64,000 nt of DNA. It comes from Platanthera guangdongensis (Eukaryota; Streptophyta; Magnoliopsida; Asparagales; Orchidaceae). The translations under genes were made by a program, and so were the position numbers. A model generated the notes under the pieces. The model searched no databases and was not told the DNA's origin. It worked only from the letters and a program-made list of their open reading frames with translations. Of this stretch, positions 1 to 11,429 are shown one piece after another. The stretch's first letter is position 1. Each line of letters opens with the position of its first letter. The stretch is taken from contig CM077164.1 in NCBI GenBank assembly GCA_039583875.1, positions 68,913,628 through 68,977,627 on the forward strand, in the 5' to 3' direction.

Positions 1-2
1 AA

Positions 3-769
3 GCTCCTCCACCTCGTGCTCCAAAACCCAATCCAACACATGATACTCCCTATTACATTCTTCAGAACATCACTCCATACAAGGGCGTGCCAGAATGGAT
101 GTGGCTGTCCAAGAACCAACATAAAGATAGAAAGAAGAGAAGGAAATATTCACCACCTCCTCAAAGTTTCAAGAAAGTCCCTCCTCCTCCTCCTCCACCT
201 GCTACTAGTGCTTCAAGTTCTTCATCTCAGAGGACTACCCAATATCAAACATATCAGAGACATCAGGATAGGTCCTCCTCCTCTTCTGGAAGCAACCAGC
301 ACAAACACTATTCTTCAGGAAGGAAACAACAACATCAACAGCAACAAACTACTGAACATCAGAAAGCTCAAAGCCCAAAGAAACCTGCATCTCCTCCTAT
401 ACCTTTTGAGGACCCAGAAATAGCTACAACTGCAAGAATGGCCACGTTCCAAGAATTGTTTGGCCAATCTTTGATAAACAAAGCCAAAGATGAAGGGAAG
501 AATCCATCTCAATACTCAATCATGTCCAAATACAGGAAGGAAGAACTTAACAGGTTTGCCAAAGTTAATAAATTTTTTAATGTTGATGATTATATGAAGT
601 TACATCCAGAAGATGTGGTGTCAAGAGCTACTTCCCTTAAATTATTAGAGCTGCTGATATGACAATGATAAAGACAAAAGCAGCCAATCCAAATAGGGAA
701 ATCAAGTTTACCCAGCCCGGTGAAAAAGCTAAAGAGGAGAAGCACAAGGAGCAAAAGAAGAAGAAATAA
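3..769 (+). pseudogene. C-terminal part of the Sirevirus 3' accessory ORF, element 1
   Basis: Reading from base 3, the frame matches the C-terminal third of the accessory ORF at 57573-60428. It runs through a W-M-W-L-S motif, an S/P-rich stretch with poly-proline, a Q-rich stretch and a conserved end with S-K-Y-R-K-E and F-N-V-D-D-Y-M-K-L. The frame stays open to about 640. A one-base slip near 640 then gives a stop at 660-662; in the shifted frame the homologous tail continues to a lysine-rich end and TAA at 767-769. No known enzymatic motif is visible. The start lies outside the window. The position, after pol and before the 3' LTR, is that of the env-like ORF of Sireviruses; function unknown. 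Confidence 0.7.
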
Positions 770-1714
770 ATTTTGAACTGTTTTAGTTTTTTTGTTGTCC
801 TAAAACTGTCTATTTATTTCTTGATACAAAGCTCTCTGTACATATATATCTGCTGCATATTTTAAAATTTCCTGCCAGATATATTTTCTCTTGCTTTGTG
901 AATATTTTGTGTTTATATTTAGTGACCTCACCCAAATAGCGGGAGATTGTTGGATCCCTAGTTGGATTTGGGCTAGGTTCACTAAACTAGGATGTTTGAC
1001 CCATCTTGTATAACCAGGGTCATGTTTGTGTTCTAGAGTCTAGGCCATGTCCTTAGAGTCAACCTTGCTTGGACCAGGCATCAACAGACTGCATAAGACT
1101 CAAGACTTAGAGAAATGTCAAAGAATCAGGAAAATGAGTTCGACGTTCGTTGAACTCAGCTCGACGAAAGTCATGCTCAGCTCGACGAACTCAGAGACAA
1201 TTCTTTAAGCTGAGCTCGATGAACTTGGTTCTCAGGTCGACGATTTCTGGATACTATACTTCAACATTCCAAGTCCAGAATTCCTTTCTCTGAACTCAAG
1301 TCGACAAAGTCAGAATATTAGCTCGATAAACTTGGTTCTCAGGTCGACGATTTTTGGATGCTCTACTTCAACATTCTTGTCCAGAAACATCTCAATATTC
1401 TAAGTCCAGAAACACTTCACTGAACTCCAGTCGACGAACTTAGATTATCAGCTCGACGATCTTAGTGCACAGATATGGAAAGTCTTAACATGAAGGCAGT
1501 TAGCAGTTCTCAGGTCGACGATCTTGGATCTCAGCTCGACAAACAATAATTATCTAGTCGACGAACATGACTTCTCAGCTTAACGAACTCTGTACCTAGG
1601 TCGACGAATTCTGTTCTTTGCTCGACGATTTCTGTATAGATCCAGACTTGGACTTTTCCTTCCTTCTGTTCTTATTTTATTGCAGTAATTCCTAAATAAT
1701 CAATGCTTAATATT

Positions 1715-3067
1715 TGTTAGAACCCAAGGTTGGATTTGGGTAAGGATCACTATTAGGATGATTAGTTTGACCAAAAATGTATAGTCTAAGGGTCATAGGG
1801 CTTTCCAAGTATTCCTCAGAAAGAATCCCAGAAGAAGTGCAGAAGAATTCTAGAGAAAATCAATTTTAAAGTTCAGAAATTTTAGCTCTCAGAAATAGTC
1901 GAACGGAGTTCAACTATTGCAGTCTAGAGATAGTCGAACGGAGTTCAACTATTGCAGTCCAGAGATAGTCGAACGGAGTTCAACTATTGCAGTCCAGAAA
2001 TAGTCGAACGGAGTTCAACTATAGTCGAACGGAGTTCAACTATTTCTGTGTTCAGCTCTAAGAGAACAGATAACTCAGATGCAGGTCAACTATAGTCGAA
2101 CGGAGTTCAACGATAGTCGAACGGAGTTCAACTATAGTCGAACGCAGATTGGAGAAGCTTTTTAGATTAAATTTTGGTGATTTCCTGTGCAGTTATTGGA
2201 GACAGCTGGCTAGAGTTATTCAAGGCTTAAGTAAAGGAATTTACAGCTAATATATTTAATGCTAAATATTCTTATGAATATAGCCGTTGGGAGGCTGCAT
2301 TAAATATGAATCAATTCAGAGGTTTATTGTCAGTTACCTTTCCAAGATAGTTTCCTTTCTTGAAAATGTCTCTGCGACATCAGACAAGAATTCAAATGAC
2401 TTTCCTCAGCCCAGTGGATACATATATATATTTTATACAGAATATAAAAGTAATAGCAAGATAGAAAAGATATATATAGTAGAGAGGCTCAGAAATAACT
2501 ACAAGTGACAGAGAGAGAAAAAACTTTCAAGAGACAACATATTCAGATTTGTCTACAGAGCTTGCTGGAGATTTTCATCTAGTTGAAGGCCTACACCCTG
2601 AAGCAAAGCTTCCACTCCTGAACTATTCTACATCTCAGGGGGAGCTTTGACAACATCACTGAATCCACATAGTCTTCTCAGTTGCTTGAGAAAGAGAAGA
2701 CTTCCATCACTCTCTCATCCCCACCTCTGTAAAGGGTTTTTCAAACTCCCTTCAAAAGTTTGTATTTGGTTTCTGAGACCTTATCAAAACTCAGTGGTGG
2801 CAAGACACCTGATCAAAAAATCTGGTTTGGTTTTTGAGCACCTTATCAAAAGCTCATTGGTTCCCAGGACACCTGATCAACTCATCCTGCAGTGGATTCC
2901 TACCAGGGTGGTAGAAGAGTGGATTACCCAGATTTGGGGAACCACTATAAATTTCATTGTGTCGTCTTGTTTGCTTGCTCTGTTTTCTTCCTTATGTGCT
3001 TTGAATTTTATTTCATTTTTATTTTCTAAAAACTCTTAAGCATTTCAGATGTATCACCTCACTTTCA
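1715..3067 (+). repeat. 5' LTR of the non-autonomous copia element
   Basis: It starts TGTTAG and ends TTTCA just before the primer-binding site. It contains an array of ATAGTCGAAC / GTTCAACTAT palindromes (1895-2148), then a pyrimidine-rich U5 part. The open frames inside it (for example 2647-3039) recur in the other LTR and are not genes. Confidence 0.93.
1895..2148 (+). repeat. Palindrome array in the LTR (twin copy at 4462-4715)
   Basis: Seven full units and one partial. Each unit is arm ATAGTCGAAC, spacer GGA, arm GTTCAACTAT, so the arms are inverted with one mismatch. Units are either about 33 bp apart or directly abutting. The same array sits in the second LTR. Confidence 0.9.
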
Positions 3068-3085
3068 ATTGGTATCAGAGCGAGG
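3068..3085 (+). other. Primer-binding site
   Basis: The sequence ATTGGTATCAGAGCGAGG follows the 5' LTR directly. TGGTATCAGAGC is the usual complement of the 3' end of initiator Met tRNA used by plant copia and many gypsy elements. Confidence 0.9.
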
Positions 3086-3176
3086 TTGGTTAAACATACC
3101 ACATCTTGGTGGTTGTACAGGCTAACACCTGAATCAAAAGATCCTTGATAGATCTTATTGTTCTTAAGAGTTTTTC

Positions 3177-4030
3177 ATGGCACAAAATGAATAATGGTCA
3201 AGCACTGGACCTCCTAAGTGCAATCTGGACAAGCTTGCACTATGGAAGACAAAGATTAGGCTTTTTATAAACTCTATTGATGAAGCCATTTTCAATTCTA
3301 TTTTGACAGGTCCTTATCAACCATTGGAAACAACAAGCATGAATGCTGCTCCATCACCTAAATGGATAGAAGCTGAAAATTGCTAAAGATTGCTAATGCA
3401 AGAGCAATGGACATCCTTGCTCAATCAATGTCTGATGACATTTTTGAAGGAGTTATTGAATGTACTTCAGCAAAAGACATCTGGGACTCCCTCACAGAAA
3501 TGGCTGCTGTATCAGCAAAAGGGAAAATAATTGAAGCTGAATCCTGGAGTGATGAAGAAGAAGCAAGAGCAATAAAATTTTGCCTAATGGCAATAGATGC
3601 TTCTTGCAGCAGCTATGCTGAAGAATCTGAAGAATCAGAGTGTGAATCAGCAGAAGAAGATCAGGTAATCTCTACCCTTGATCTTTCATCAGGTATAAAT
3701 CTTCAGAAAATCTTAGTTCAAAATTATTCGTCGAACGGAGATCGACGAACTCAACCTTATTCGTCGAACTCAGATCGACGATCGTTGAACAAAGATTTTG
3801 ACTTGTACTGTTCAGGAATCTGTGCTCGACGAAATAAATATCGTTCGTCGAACAGAGATCGACGAAAATGGATCACAGAAAACAATTATTATCATTCTGT
3901 GAACAGAGCTCGACGAAAATACTTTAATTTGTCGAACTCAGAATTTCAAAACAGAAATTTTTACTCTTTTATTTTTGATTATTTTAAAAGAGAACCAGGA
4001 CCCAAAGTTATCTGGGCCCAGAACTCCTAA
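3177..4030 (+). pseudogene. Deleted gag of the non-autonomous copia element
   Basis: The ATG at 3177 opens a copia gag start (M-A-Q-N), with an in-frame TAA after five codons and then the conserved N-terminal gag segment. A frameshift near 3385 moves the frame into the one open from 3380 to the TAA at 4028-4030. Compared with the gag at 24804-26913, the middle of the gag fold and the CCHC zinc knuckle are deleted. The acidic S/E-rich region and the final G-P-K-V-x-W motif remain. The C-terminal third contains palindromes translated as repeated S-S-N-x-D-R-R peptides. It is unlikely to make a working capsid protein. Confidence 0.8.
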
Positions 4031-4267
4031 CATTTCCTTGCAGGAAAAGAACTCTGTTTGGTCCAATATAGAGGAAATCAGTGATTGATTATTTTGAGCT
4101 AGGATATGCATATAGGGGGAGTTTGTTGTTTGCAGCAGTATTTTAGTTCTTGTTTTATTTATTTTGTTTCAAAGCTTCCATTGTACATCTGCTGATATCT
4201 TATAAATCAAGCAGATTGTTTTTGCTTTGCATTTTATTTGCTTTTGATGTAAATAGTGTCCTTACCC

Positions 4268-4281
4268 AAATAGGGGGAGAT
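4268..4281 (+). other. Polypurine tract
   Basis: AAATAGGGGGAGAT lies directly before the 3' LTR, where plus-strand priming is expected. Near-identical tracts precede the 3' LTRs at 948 and 60666. Confidence 0.85.
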
Positions 4282-5634
4282 TGTTGGAACCCAAGGTTGG
4301 ATTTGGGTAAGGATCACTATTAGGATGATTAGTTTGACCCAAAATGTATAGTCTAAGGGTCATAGGGCTTTCCAAGTATTCCTCAGAAAGAATCCCAGAA
4401 GAAGTGCAGAAGAATTCTAGAGAAAATCAATTTTAAAGTTCAGAAATTTTAGCTCTCAGAAATAGTCGAACGGAGTTCAACTATTGCAGTCCAGAGATAG
4501 TCGAACGGAGTTCAACTATTGCAGTACAGAGATAGTCGAACGGAGTTCAACTATTGCAGTCCAGAAATAGTCGAACGGAGTTCAACTATAGTCGAACGGA
4601 GTTCAACTATTTCTGTGTTCAGCTCTAAGAGAACAGATAACTCAGATGCAGGTCAACTATAGTCGAACGGAGTTCAACGATAGTCGAACGAAGTTCAACT
4701 ATAGTCGAACGCAGATTGGAGAAGCTTTTTAGATTAAATTTTGGTGATTTCCTGTGCAGTTATTGGAGACAGCTGGCTAGAGTTATTCAAGGCTTAAGTA
4801 AAGGAATTTACAGCTAATATATTTAATGCTAAATATTCTTATGAATATAGCCGTTGGGAGGCTACATTAAATATGAATCAATTCAGAGGTTTATTGTCAG
4901 TTACCTTTCCAAGATAGTTTCCTTTCTTGAAAATGTCTCTGCGACATCAGACAAGAATTCAAATGACTTTCCTCAGCCCAGTGGATACATATATATATTT
5001 TATACAGAAGATAAAAGTAATAGCAAGATAGAAAAGATATATATAGCAGAGAGGCTCAGAAATAACTACAAGTGACAGAGAGAGAAAAAACTTTCAAGAG
5101 ACAACATATTCAGATTTGTCTACAGAGCTTGCTGGAGATTTTCATCTAGTTGAAGGCCTACACCCTGAAGCAAAGCTTCCACTCCTGAACTATTCTACAT
5201 CTCAGGGGGAGCTTTGACAACATCACTGAATCCACATAGTCTTCTCAGTTGCTTGAGAAAGAGAAGACTTCCATCACTCTCTCATCCCCACCTCTGTAAA
5301 GGGGTTTTCAAACTCCCTTCAAAAGTTTGTATTTGGTTTCTGAGACCTTATCAAAACTCAGTGGTGGCAAGACACCTGATCAAAAAATCTGGTTTGGTTT
5401 TTGAGCACCTTATCAAAAGCTCATTGGTGCCCAGGACACCTGATCAACTCATCCTGCAGTGGATTCCTACCAGGGTGGTAGAAGAGTGGATTACCCAGAT
5501 TTGGGGAACCACTATAAATTTCCTTCTGTCGTCTTGTTTGCTTGCTCTGTTTTCTTCCTTATGTGCTTTGAATTTTATTTCATTTTTATTTTCTAAAAAC
5601 TCTTAAGCATTTCAGATCTATCACCTCACTTTCA
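4282..5634 (+). repeat. 3' LTR of the non-autonomous copia element
   Basis: It has the same 1353 bp length and order as 1715-3067, with scattered single-base differences. It ends TTTCA and is followed by the target duplication ATATT (5635-5639), after which the host LTR resumes. Confidence 0.93.
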
Positions 5635-6653
5635 ATATTCTCTGAATATTACCGTTAGAAGCAGCAATGATTATGGTCTTCATCAGGATTATTACTTGCC
5701 GGTTTTAAATAGGACAGTTGGGGAAATTATTTAATGCAGACATTCTCAAGGCCGTCAGCAATGAATGCAGGAAGGAATTCAAAATTGAAAAGGAAAACAC
5801 CATAAAAAAAATAAATAGGATTTCTTCCTCCTTCTCGACAGAAGTGAGACAGTAAGAAGTAATAAGGAATATAGAGTGTAATCATACAATAACAGAGACA
5901 AGAAACAAGAAGCCAGACCAGAGAAATAACACAAGATACTGAAGAAGAAGAAGAACACAAATTCAAATCAAGAGTCTTCTTCATTCTTCATTCCAGGATT
6001 CTTCAAGGACAACAAATATTTATCAGTCAAGAAGTTCTTGGATCACTGCTGGTCAAAGCTAAAGAAAGAAGACCTACTCACCCTGAATCAAAGTTCCATT
6101 CTTCCTAAACAACTCAATTATTCAGGGGGAGCTTTGATAACAACAAAGATCCACAAGTATTCTCAAGTTGTATTTGAGAAAGAGAAGACACCATCGCTCT
6201 CTCATCCCCTCACTATATAAAGGGTTCTTTAACTCCCTTCAAAAGTTATTCCTGGTTGCAAGTCACTTGATCAAAAGACTTGGGGTTGGTTTTTGAGCAC
6301 CTGATCAAAAGCTCATTGGTGGCAGTCACCTGATCAAAACTTGCTAGTGGATTCCTACCATGGTGGTAGAAGAGTGGATATACCCGGGTTGGGGAACCGC
6401 TATAAAATTTCTTGTGTTATCTGGTTGCCCTTTTTCTTTTGTTCTTGCTGTGCCTGTGATTAGTTAGTTTAATTTCTATTGTGCTTGTGGTAGATTAGGT
6501 TATCTTAGTTTGTACTTTTACTTACAGTAAATATTGGTATCAAATAGCTGCTATACTCTGAAGATTTAATTAACAGTAAAAAGCTTTAAAGTTTTAAAGA
6601 TACTCTATTCACCCCCTACCTCTAGAGTATATCAGATCTAACCCTCACTTTCA

Positions 6654-7221
6654 AGGTACTCTCTGAAAGTTCTGTTCATCAGATCTATAAACACGGATGG
6701 CGCATTAGTCAGCCCAAACGGCATGACCGTAAACTCATAATACCCGTATCTCATGCTGAAAGCTGTCTTGGGGATATCACTTTCTCTTATCCTCAGCTGA
6801 TAATATCCAGACTTAAGATCTAATTTCGAGTATATCGATGACACGACTAACTGATCGAACAGATCATCAATCCTTGGGATCGGGTGCTTGTTCTTCTCCG
6901 TTTACTTGTTCAACTCTCGATAATCAATACAGAGTCGCAAGCTCCCATCCTTCTTCTTCACAAAAAGGACCGGTGCGCTCCAAGGTGACGAACTTGGACG
7001 CACATAACCCTGTTCCAATAGTTCTTGAATTTGAGCCTTCAGCTCCACTATCTCCTTGGCGCTAACCGATACGGAGAGCGTGACACAGGTTTGGCACCTG
7101 ACACTAGCTCAATAGTGAAGTCAATCTCTCGCTGGGGTGGGGCTCCAGGGAGATTGCCAGGGAACACATCAGGGTACTCGGATACCACTGGGATGCTATC
7201 CCAAGCAGGCTTAGGCTTCTA
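6654..7221 (-). pseudogene. Reverse transcriptase N-terminal half, Tekay element 1
   Basis: The minus strand encodes the gypsy pol linker (P-G-A-P-P-Q-R-E-I-D-F) and RT blocks, including [12 protein letters not shown] and [10 protein letters not shown]. In-frame stops include a TAG at the protease boundary (7219-7221) and a TAA where an L-N-K-L-type motif is expected. The frame slips near 7065. The RT active-site box (F-I-D-D in the sister copies) is missing because the copia insertion cuts the gene just before it. Confidence 0.85.
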
Positions 7222-7661
7222 AGCCTCCACTAGCGTGAAGAATAGCTCTGCACCAGCACGAACCGCCTTAACCACCTGAAGAGAAGACATCAAAGTCTTG
7301 CTCGACCTTTTTAAGCCCGCAAATGTCGTCTCACGACCAGTTCCTAACTTGCCCTCCTTGCGATTACAATCAATGTATGCCTGCTGCTCCGAGAGCCAGT
7401 CCATACCAAAAATCACGTCGAACGCCACTAGGGGCGGTAGCGATGCTTGCAAGTCGAACTCCTGACTCCCAATACGTATCTTTACGCCACAGACTCTATC
7501 CGTGCACATTGATCTCCCATTTGGCAACAACACATCCAGTTTGTCCTTTGCCATCAAAGAAGGTACTCCGATGCGCAGTATAAATCCTTCGAACAAAAAG
7601 GAGCGCGAAGCTCCCGTATTAAATAGTGTTCTCGCCGGATTATCACAAATCAAAATAAAGC
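7219..7661 (-). pseudogene. Aspartic protease, Tekay element 1, active-site Asp lost
   Basis: This is the retroviral-type aspartic protease that would cut the Gag-Pol polyprotein. The active-site box reads N-T-G-A-S instead of D-T-G-A-S: codon AAT on the minus strand at 7618-7620, where element 3 has GAT. The downstream F-D-V-I-F-G-M-D-W-L block is intact. The exon begins at 7661, just after a GT...AG segment. Because the catalytic Asp is replaced, the enzyme would be inactive even without the pol stops. Confidence 0.85.
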
Positions 7662-7738
7662 CTATACAAATAGTAATAAGCTAACATGCGTAAGGTAACA
7701 AGTATTTAAAGCTAACTTGCTATAAATTTTAACTGTAC
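7662..7738 (-). other. Intron-like segment between gag and protease, Tekay element 1
   Basis: A 77-nt AT-rich stretch begins GTACAG after ACAG and ends GTATAG on the minus strand. Its length is not a multiple of three, so retention would throw protease out of frame. Removing it joins a phase-1 codon (G plus GC) in the gag frame to the protease frame. Segments of 78 and 76 nt occur at the same place in elements 2 and 3. Confidence 0.7.
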
Positions 7739-9072
7739 CTGTAACCACATCTGCTTGCTTTATGGCGACCTACTGGACAAGGTTATAGACTCTAGGTTGA
7801 GCCAGAGCATAGTGGGATGCGGTTGACTCCACCGCATTGCCCTTCTCCTCGTAGGTTGCTCCCGGCTTCCTCTCGGACTTTAGAGGTCCGCTCCAACAGT
7901 CTCTGGTAAAGTGTCCCGGCTTCCCACAATTATAACATGCGCTCAGGGTTCTGCTTGTAGTTTCCCCTAAAGCACCGAAAGAAGGGGGTGCACATGAAGT
8001 CCTAGTCTTCTTATGGAACTTACGATACCCAGACTTCGAGTTAGTCGGCAACTTGAACTCTATCTTCTTAGCACCAGAGTCTCTCTCTGCTTACACATTC
8101 CTTAGATCCTTCTCCAAGGATCGGGTTGTATTGATAAGGGTCAAGAATCCCTGCATCATAGGCCTCGAGAGCAGTAGCCTTAGGTCATTCCTCAGACCCT
8201 CATAGAATCGGTTTGTCTTACGCTCCTCATCGGCAAATGTAGAGTTAGCATACCAACCCAATAGTGTAAATTTGTTTAGATACTCATCCACGCTACTCTC
8301 TCCTTGCGTTAACTTCTGGAATTCATTCTCCATCGCGATCCTCTGAGTCGAGGGAAGGTACCTTGCCAAGAATAGTCTCGAAAATTCTTCCATCCAGTCA
8401 TCCGTGAGTTGCCTTCCCCTCAGGTGATGTATCTCTAAATCTTCCCATCACAGCCTTGCATCTCCGTCCAATGGGAAAGTAGCTATGGTGGTCATCTGCC
8501 ACTCCTCCGTTTCTATAGCTGTCAAGATTCTCTTTACTCGGGAGAGCCAATACTCAGCTTGGGATGAGGTTCCCGTCCCCGAGAACACCGGAGGATTAAA
8601 GCCCATAACATGCTTGAGCTGCTTTTCAGTTGCTCTCCTAGGTACCAATGCCTCCACCACCACCTGCTCCACCCTTCTCGGTCCTGCCGCTTGAACAGAT
8701 ACCCGCTCCACTGCAGGGGCAGGCTGCTGCATTTGTCTTGCAGGCTGGGCATTTATCATAGCAAATACTGCTTCAGCCACCAATCTTATGGTTTTTGCCA
8801 AGGGAGGTGTTGCAGACACATCATTCGGTGCGCTATTAGCCTCAGAAACAGGGCGTTCTGACGACCCTGCACCACTCCTGCTCACCTATAGTCGTACAAA
8901 ACACCATTAAGTGACCAAACAATATGGCAAAAAGCAGTTATAGGAACAAGCAGGTTTCTCAAACATGTGTATTTGCATTCCTAAGTGGACATTCATGAGT
9001 TCTTTTATGTTATAATAATGACGCACACATATGTGCTCACCACCCTTTAAAAGAATTCTTCCACGAATTCAT
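7739..9072 (-). pseudogene. Gag (capsid and nucleocapsid), Tekay element 1
   Basis: The proposed first exon is 9041-9072 (ATG at 9070-9072, peptide M-N-S-W) and the main exon 7739-8877. The capsid-like part contains F-L-A-R-Y-L-P-S and F-Y-E-G-L-R blocks and is followed by the zinc knuckle C-Y-N-C-G-K-P-G-H-F-T-R-D-C (roughly 7890-7935). Frame breaks occur near 8050-8095 and 8395-8450. A TAG directly precedes the first codon of the main exon's frame and no ATG lies nearby, which argues that the start comes from the upstream exon. Confidence 0.75.
8878..9040 (-). other. Leader intron-like segment, Tekay element 1
   Basis: A 163-nt segment runs from GTGAGC to CAG on the minus strand. Removing it joins a short ATG-led frame (9041-9072) to gag in phase 2. 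The other two Tekay copies have 164 and 163 nt at the same position and in the same phase. Confidence 0.6.
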
Positions 9073-9089
9073 TTAAGTTGACCGAAAAC

Positions 9090-9107
9090 AGTAGTCTGAT
9101 ACCAAAT
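9090..9107 (-). other. Primer-binding site, Tekay element 1
   Basis: The minus strand reads TTTGGTATCAGACTACTG directly after the 5' LTR. It has the TGGTATCAGA core complementary to initiator Met tRNA. Confidence 0.8.
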
Positions 9108-11183
9108 TGTAGCATCCCCTATCCGTCACATAGCATATAGCAGTAGGTCCGGCCGGGGCCCGATGCTAAATACCACAGACAGACCGAAGGGTTACGCAAT
9201 GAAACCATCCTCCCCAAAACCAACTTCCTATATAGAGCACATTCTAGTGGAACCATTTTAAATGTTGCAAAATAAGAACCCGTACACAACATCAATGTCC
9301 ACTAACATTAACCCAAAATGAATGAACGATCAAATACACAAAATACTTTGGCCTTACAATAGTATACTCAAATAAATAGATAGTGTCTTCCAAACATCGG
9401 CATACAGGCCGGACACACATGAAAATAAAAGTAAACTTTAGCAAAGGCCTTCGAGGGCCGGCTCAGTAACAAGGGCTTTTGCCCGCTATTTGCCAATAGT
9501 CTCCGCAGCACCTACAAGCAACAATCCACCGAAGTGGTGGCAAACAAAAACAACGGTCAGCTAAAGCTGACCAAATTATAACGACCCCGCCCCTAAACTC
9601 GGGGCGGCGATGATCCTTCCCTGAACTTTATTAGCATAGACAAACAGTATAGAAATTACACTACATCACAGGCGTAGGGGCGCATACCCACACACCTAGT
9701 GCTCTCAGGGCACATTCTCGGTGAACCCAGTGAAATCCGCGTTCTCACCGCCGCCCCTCGGACCACAAATCTTGTGAGCATTATGGTCTTTTCGGCGTAA
9801 TCCTAAGACCCTCCATCTATGCCAATGGCAAGTACTACGTACCTTAGGTCTCTTTAACCAAATGACATAGAGCAGGTACGGTTCCGCCTAACCCGTTGCT
9901 CACACCGCAACGTCAATTTAATCCATATGTGTGGACCAAGCTTCCCCGAGTCCCAATTCGATCACACACTTTACATAATCCAGTTATGTGCAAGTTGGCT
10001 CCCAGGCCATCAAGATGGCATTATCACGCTTCTGCACAATTTTCGGGGTGCACCTTGGAGTTAGTCCCCAAGGTTCCTTGTTGCAATCTACAATGTAGAA
10101 AACCCGAAAAACAACCATCGGTGCAGAGTCTTCTCCAGCCATTCATGCAATGCAACATCACCGACCCAGATCAACTTGTCCGGGTATGCTTCACACACCA
10201 TACTTATGTCCGTTCTTCGATTCTGGATTCTACATGCAAAAAAATGGGGACTAGTAATGTCTACCCGAAGGAACACCTCACACTCACCGCATACTCGCGA
10301 GAGCGGGCTTCCAATGCAAAGGGAAAGAGGACTTCACATGTCCAAGATGAGAATCATTACCCTTGCATTTCTCTTTGGCGCCATGAAGATTTAGACAGAT
10401 GAAAAGCACCGCAGCTTCCTCACCTCTGTAGATCCGAACTCGGCTTGCGATTTGGGTTCCGAAGATCCACCGGCTGCCGGAACTCTCCTCATCCTTCTTC
10501 CTTGCTCTCCCCTCTCTCTAAAGCTTTAGAAAGAGAAAACTTGAAGTGGAATGAGGGTTTCAAACCCTATTCCCCGACTTAACCCTTCTTGGACCATCCT
10601 GGGCCCTTGGATTCGAAAAGAAGGAAATAGACAGCCACAATTCACACTTAAAATTAATTTCCTGGGCCGAACACGGCTTGTGACATGCCCGTGTCCAAGG
10701 CCCTGTTCCTCAATCGATGCCGAAACCGTCACATCCAGACCAGGACACGGGTTGTCGACATGCCTGTGTCTCACTTGACACGCCCGTGTCAATCAGTACA
10801 CGCCTGTGTTGCAGGGCGTGTTCCTCCATCGACACAGGACCAAAACCATCCCGAAGAGAACACGGGTTCTCGACACGCCCGTGTCAAATTTTACATGCCC
10901 GTGTCAACCCAAACATGCATAGGCTACAGGCCGTGTTCCTCCCCCGACACAGCTTGGCGAACAGACCGAGCAGGATACGGCCTGGGACACGCCCGTGTCG
11001 TAGGCCGTGTTCGCTGTCTCTACGATCATTAACTGCATTTTCGTCGACCACATGACCAGATCATCGAATCCGAGCACGACATGGCCCTGGACATGCCCGC
11101 GTCCGAGGCCATGTGACCACTACCAAGCATCAAACTTGGTTCTAAACGCTGCCCATCCCTCTTTTGAGTTTCGGGGCGTTACA
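9108..11183 (-). repeat. 5' LTR of Tekay element 1
   Basis: 2076 bp. On the minus strand it starts TGTAACGCCCCGAAA and ends GGGATGCTACA. It is closely similar to the LTRs of element 3 (30848-37836 and 42700-45569). The part at 10670-11120 is dense in GACACGCCCGTGTC-like palindromes. Short frames inside it are not genes. A target duplication CAAAC (11184-11188) is predicted, its partner outside the window. Confidence 0.88.
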
Positions 11184-11429
11184 CAAACAAGGGTCAAAAA
11201 TGAATAACTTAATCGGCAAAAAATCCAAGAAACGGCAAAAACTCACCACTCGCTCGTAGATCTCGGCGAGAGCTTTCTGAATCTACCCTTCGATGACAAT
11301 TTTATGCACCGAATCTCCTACAATTGACGGCTGAAAGATTGCGAAGTTCGCTGCTTTCCCTCTTCTACTAATCATTCTAACGGCTAGGGAAGAAGACGAT
11401 GAATAGGTTTCTGTCTAAATCATGCACGC

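Larger units (their letters stand above)
1715..5634 (+). mobile_element. Non-autonomous copia element, complete with two LTRs
   Basis: Two LTRs of exactly 1353 bp flank a 1.2 kb interior that has a primer-binding site, a broken gag remnant and a polypurine tract, but no protease, integrase or reverse transcriptase. Target duplication ATATT lies at 1710-1714 and 5635-5639. By eye the LTRs differ at roughly a dozen positions, about 1%, so this is one of the younger insertions here. The gag remnant resembles the Sirevirus-like gag at 24804-26913, so the element is a deletion derivative of that lineage and would need enzymes supplied in trans. Confidence 0.93.
1..6653 (+). mobile_element. Sirevirus-like Ty1/copia element 1, 3' part only
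   Basis: The window opens inside this element. It shows the end of the 3' accessory ORF, a purine tract (934-946) and the 3' LTR, and matches the 3' end of element 2 (22528-62852) throughout. A purine tract directly before TGTTGG is the normal copia 3' layout. Its LTR ends CTTTCA at 6653 and is followed at once by minus-strand gypsy reverse transcriptase, so the element inserted into Tekay element 1. The expected right target duplication would be AGGTA (6654-6658); the left copy lies outside the window. Confidence 0.85.
948..6653 (+). repeat. 3' LTR of copia element 1, split by a nested element
   Basis: It begins TGTTGG directly after a purine tract and ends CTTTCA. It resembles the LTRs at 22528-24699 and 60666-62852. 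The sequence breaks at 1714 and resumes at 5640, around the nested element and its ATATT duplication. Removing 1715-5639 leaves about 1.78 kb, shorter than the 2.17-2.19 kb of element 2. Between 1139 and 1630 it carries many copies of a CGACGAAC-type motif. Confidence 0.85.
6654..11183 (-). mobile_element. Tekay-like Ty3/gypsy element 1, 5' half, interrupted by copia element 1
   Basis: On the minus strand, from right to left: LTR (9108-11183), primer-binding site, gag with CCHC knuckle, aspartic protease and the start of reverse transcriptase, which stops abruptly at 6654 where copia element 1 begins. The rest should lie left of the window. Protein and LTR sequence place it with Tekay elements 2 and 3. 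It carries the same two intron-like segments as they do. Confidence 0.88.

Noticed and set aside
1139..1630. Repeated CGACGAAC motifs as a possible CRISPR array
   Set aside because: Spacing is irregular, motifs vary, and the sequence is part of a plant LTR with a homologous copy elsewhere in the window.
2647..3039. 130-codon frame, with a near copy at 5214-5606
   Set aside because: It lies in the U5 part of both LTRs of the non-autonomous element; the duplication comes from the LTR pair. No start context or domain.
10526..11207. Several overlapping frames rich in R, P and C (also 37477-37812 and 45085-45722)
   Set aside because: They arise from the ACACGG/CCGTGT palindromes of Tekay LTRs and change frame between copies.
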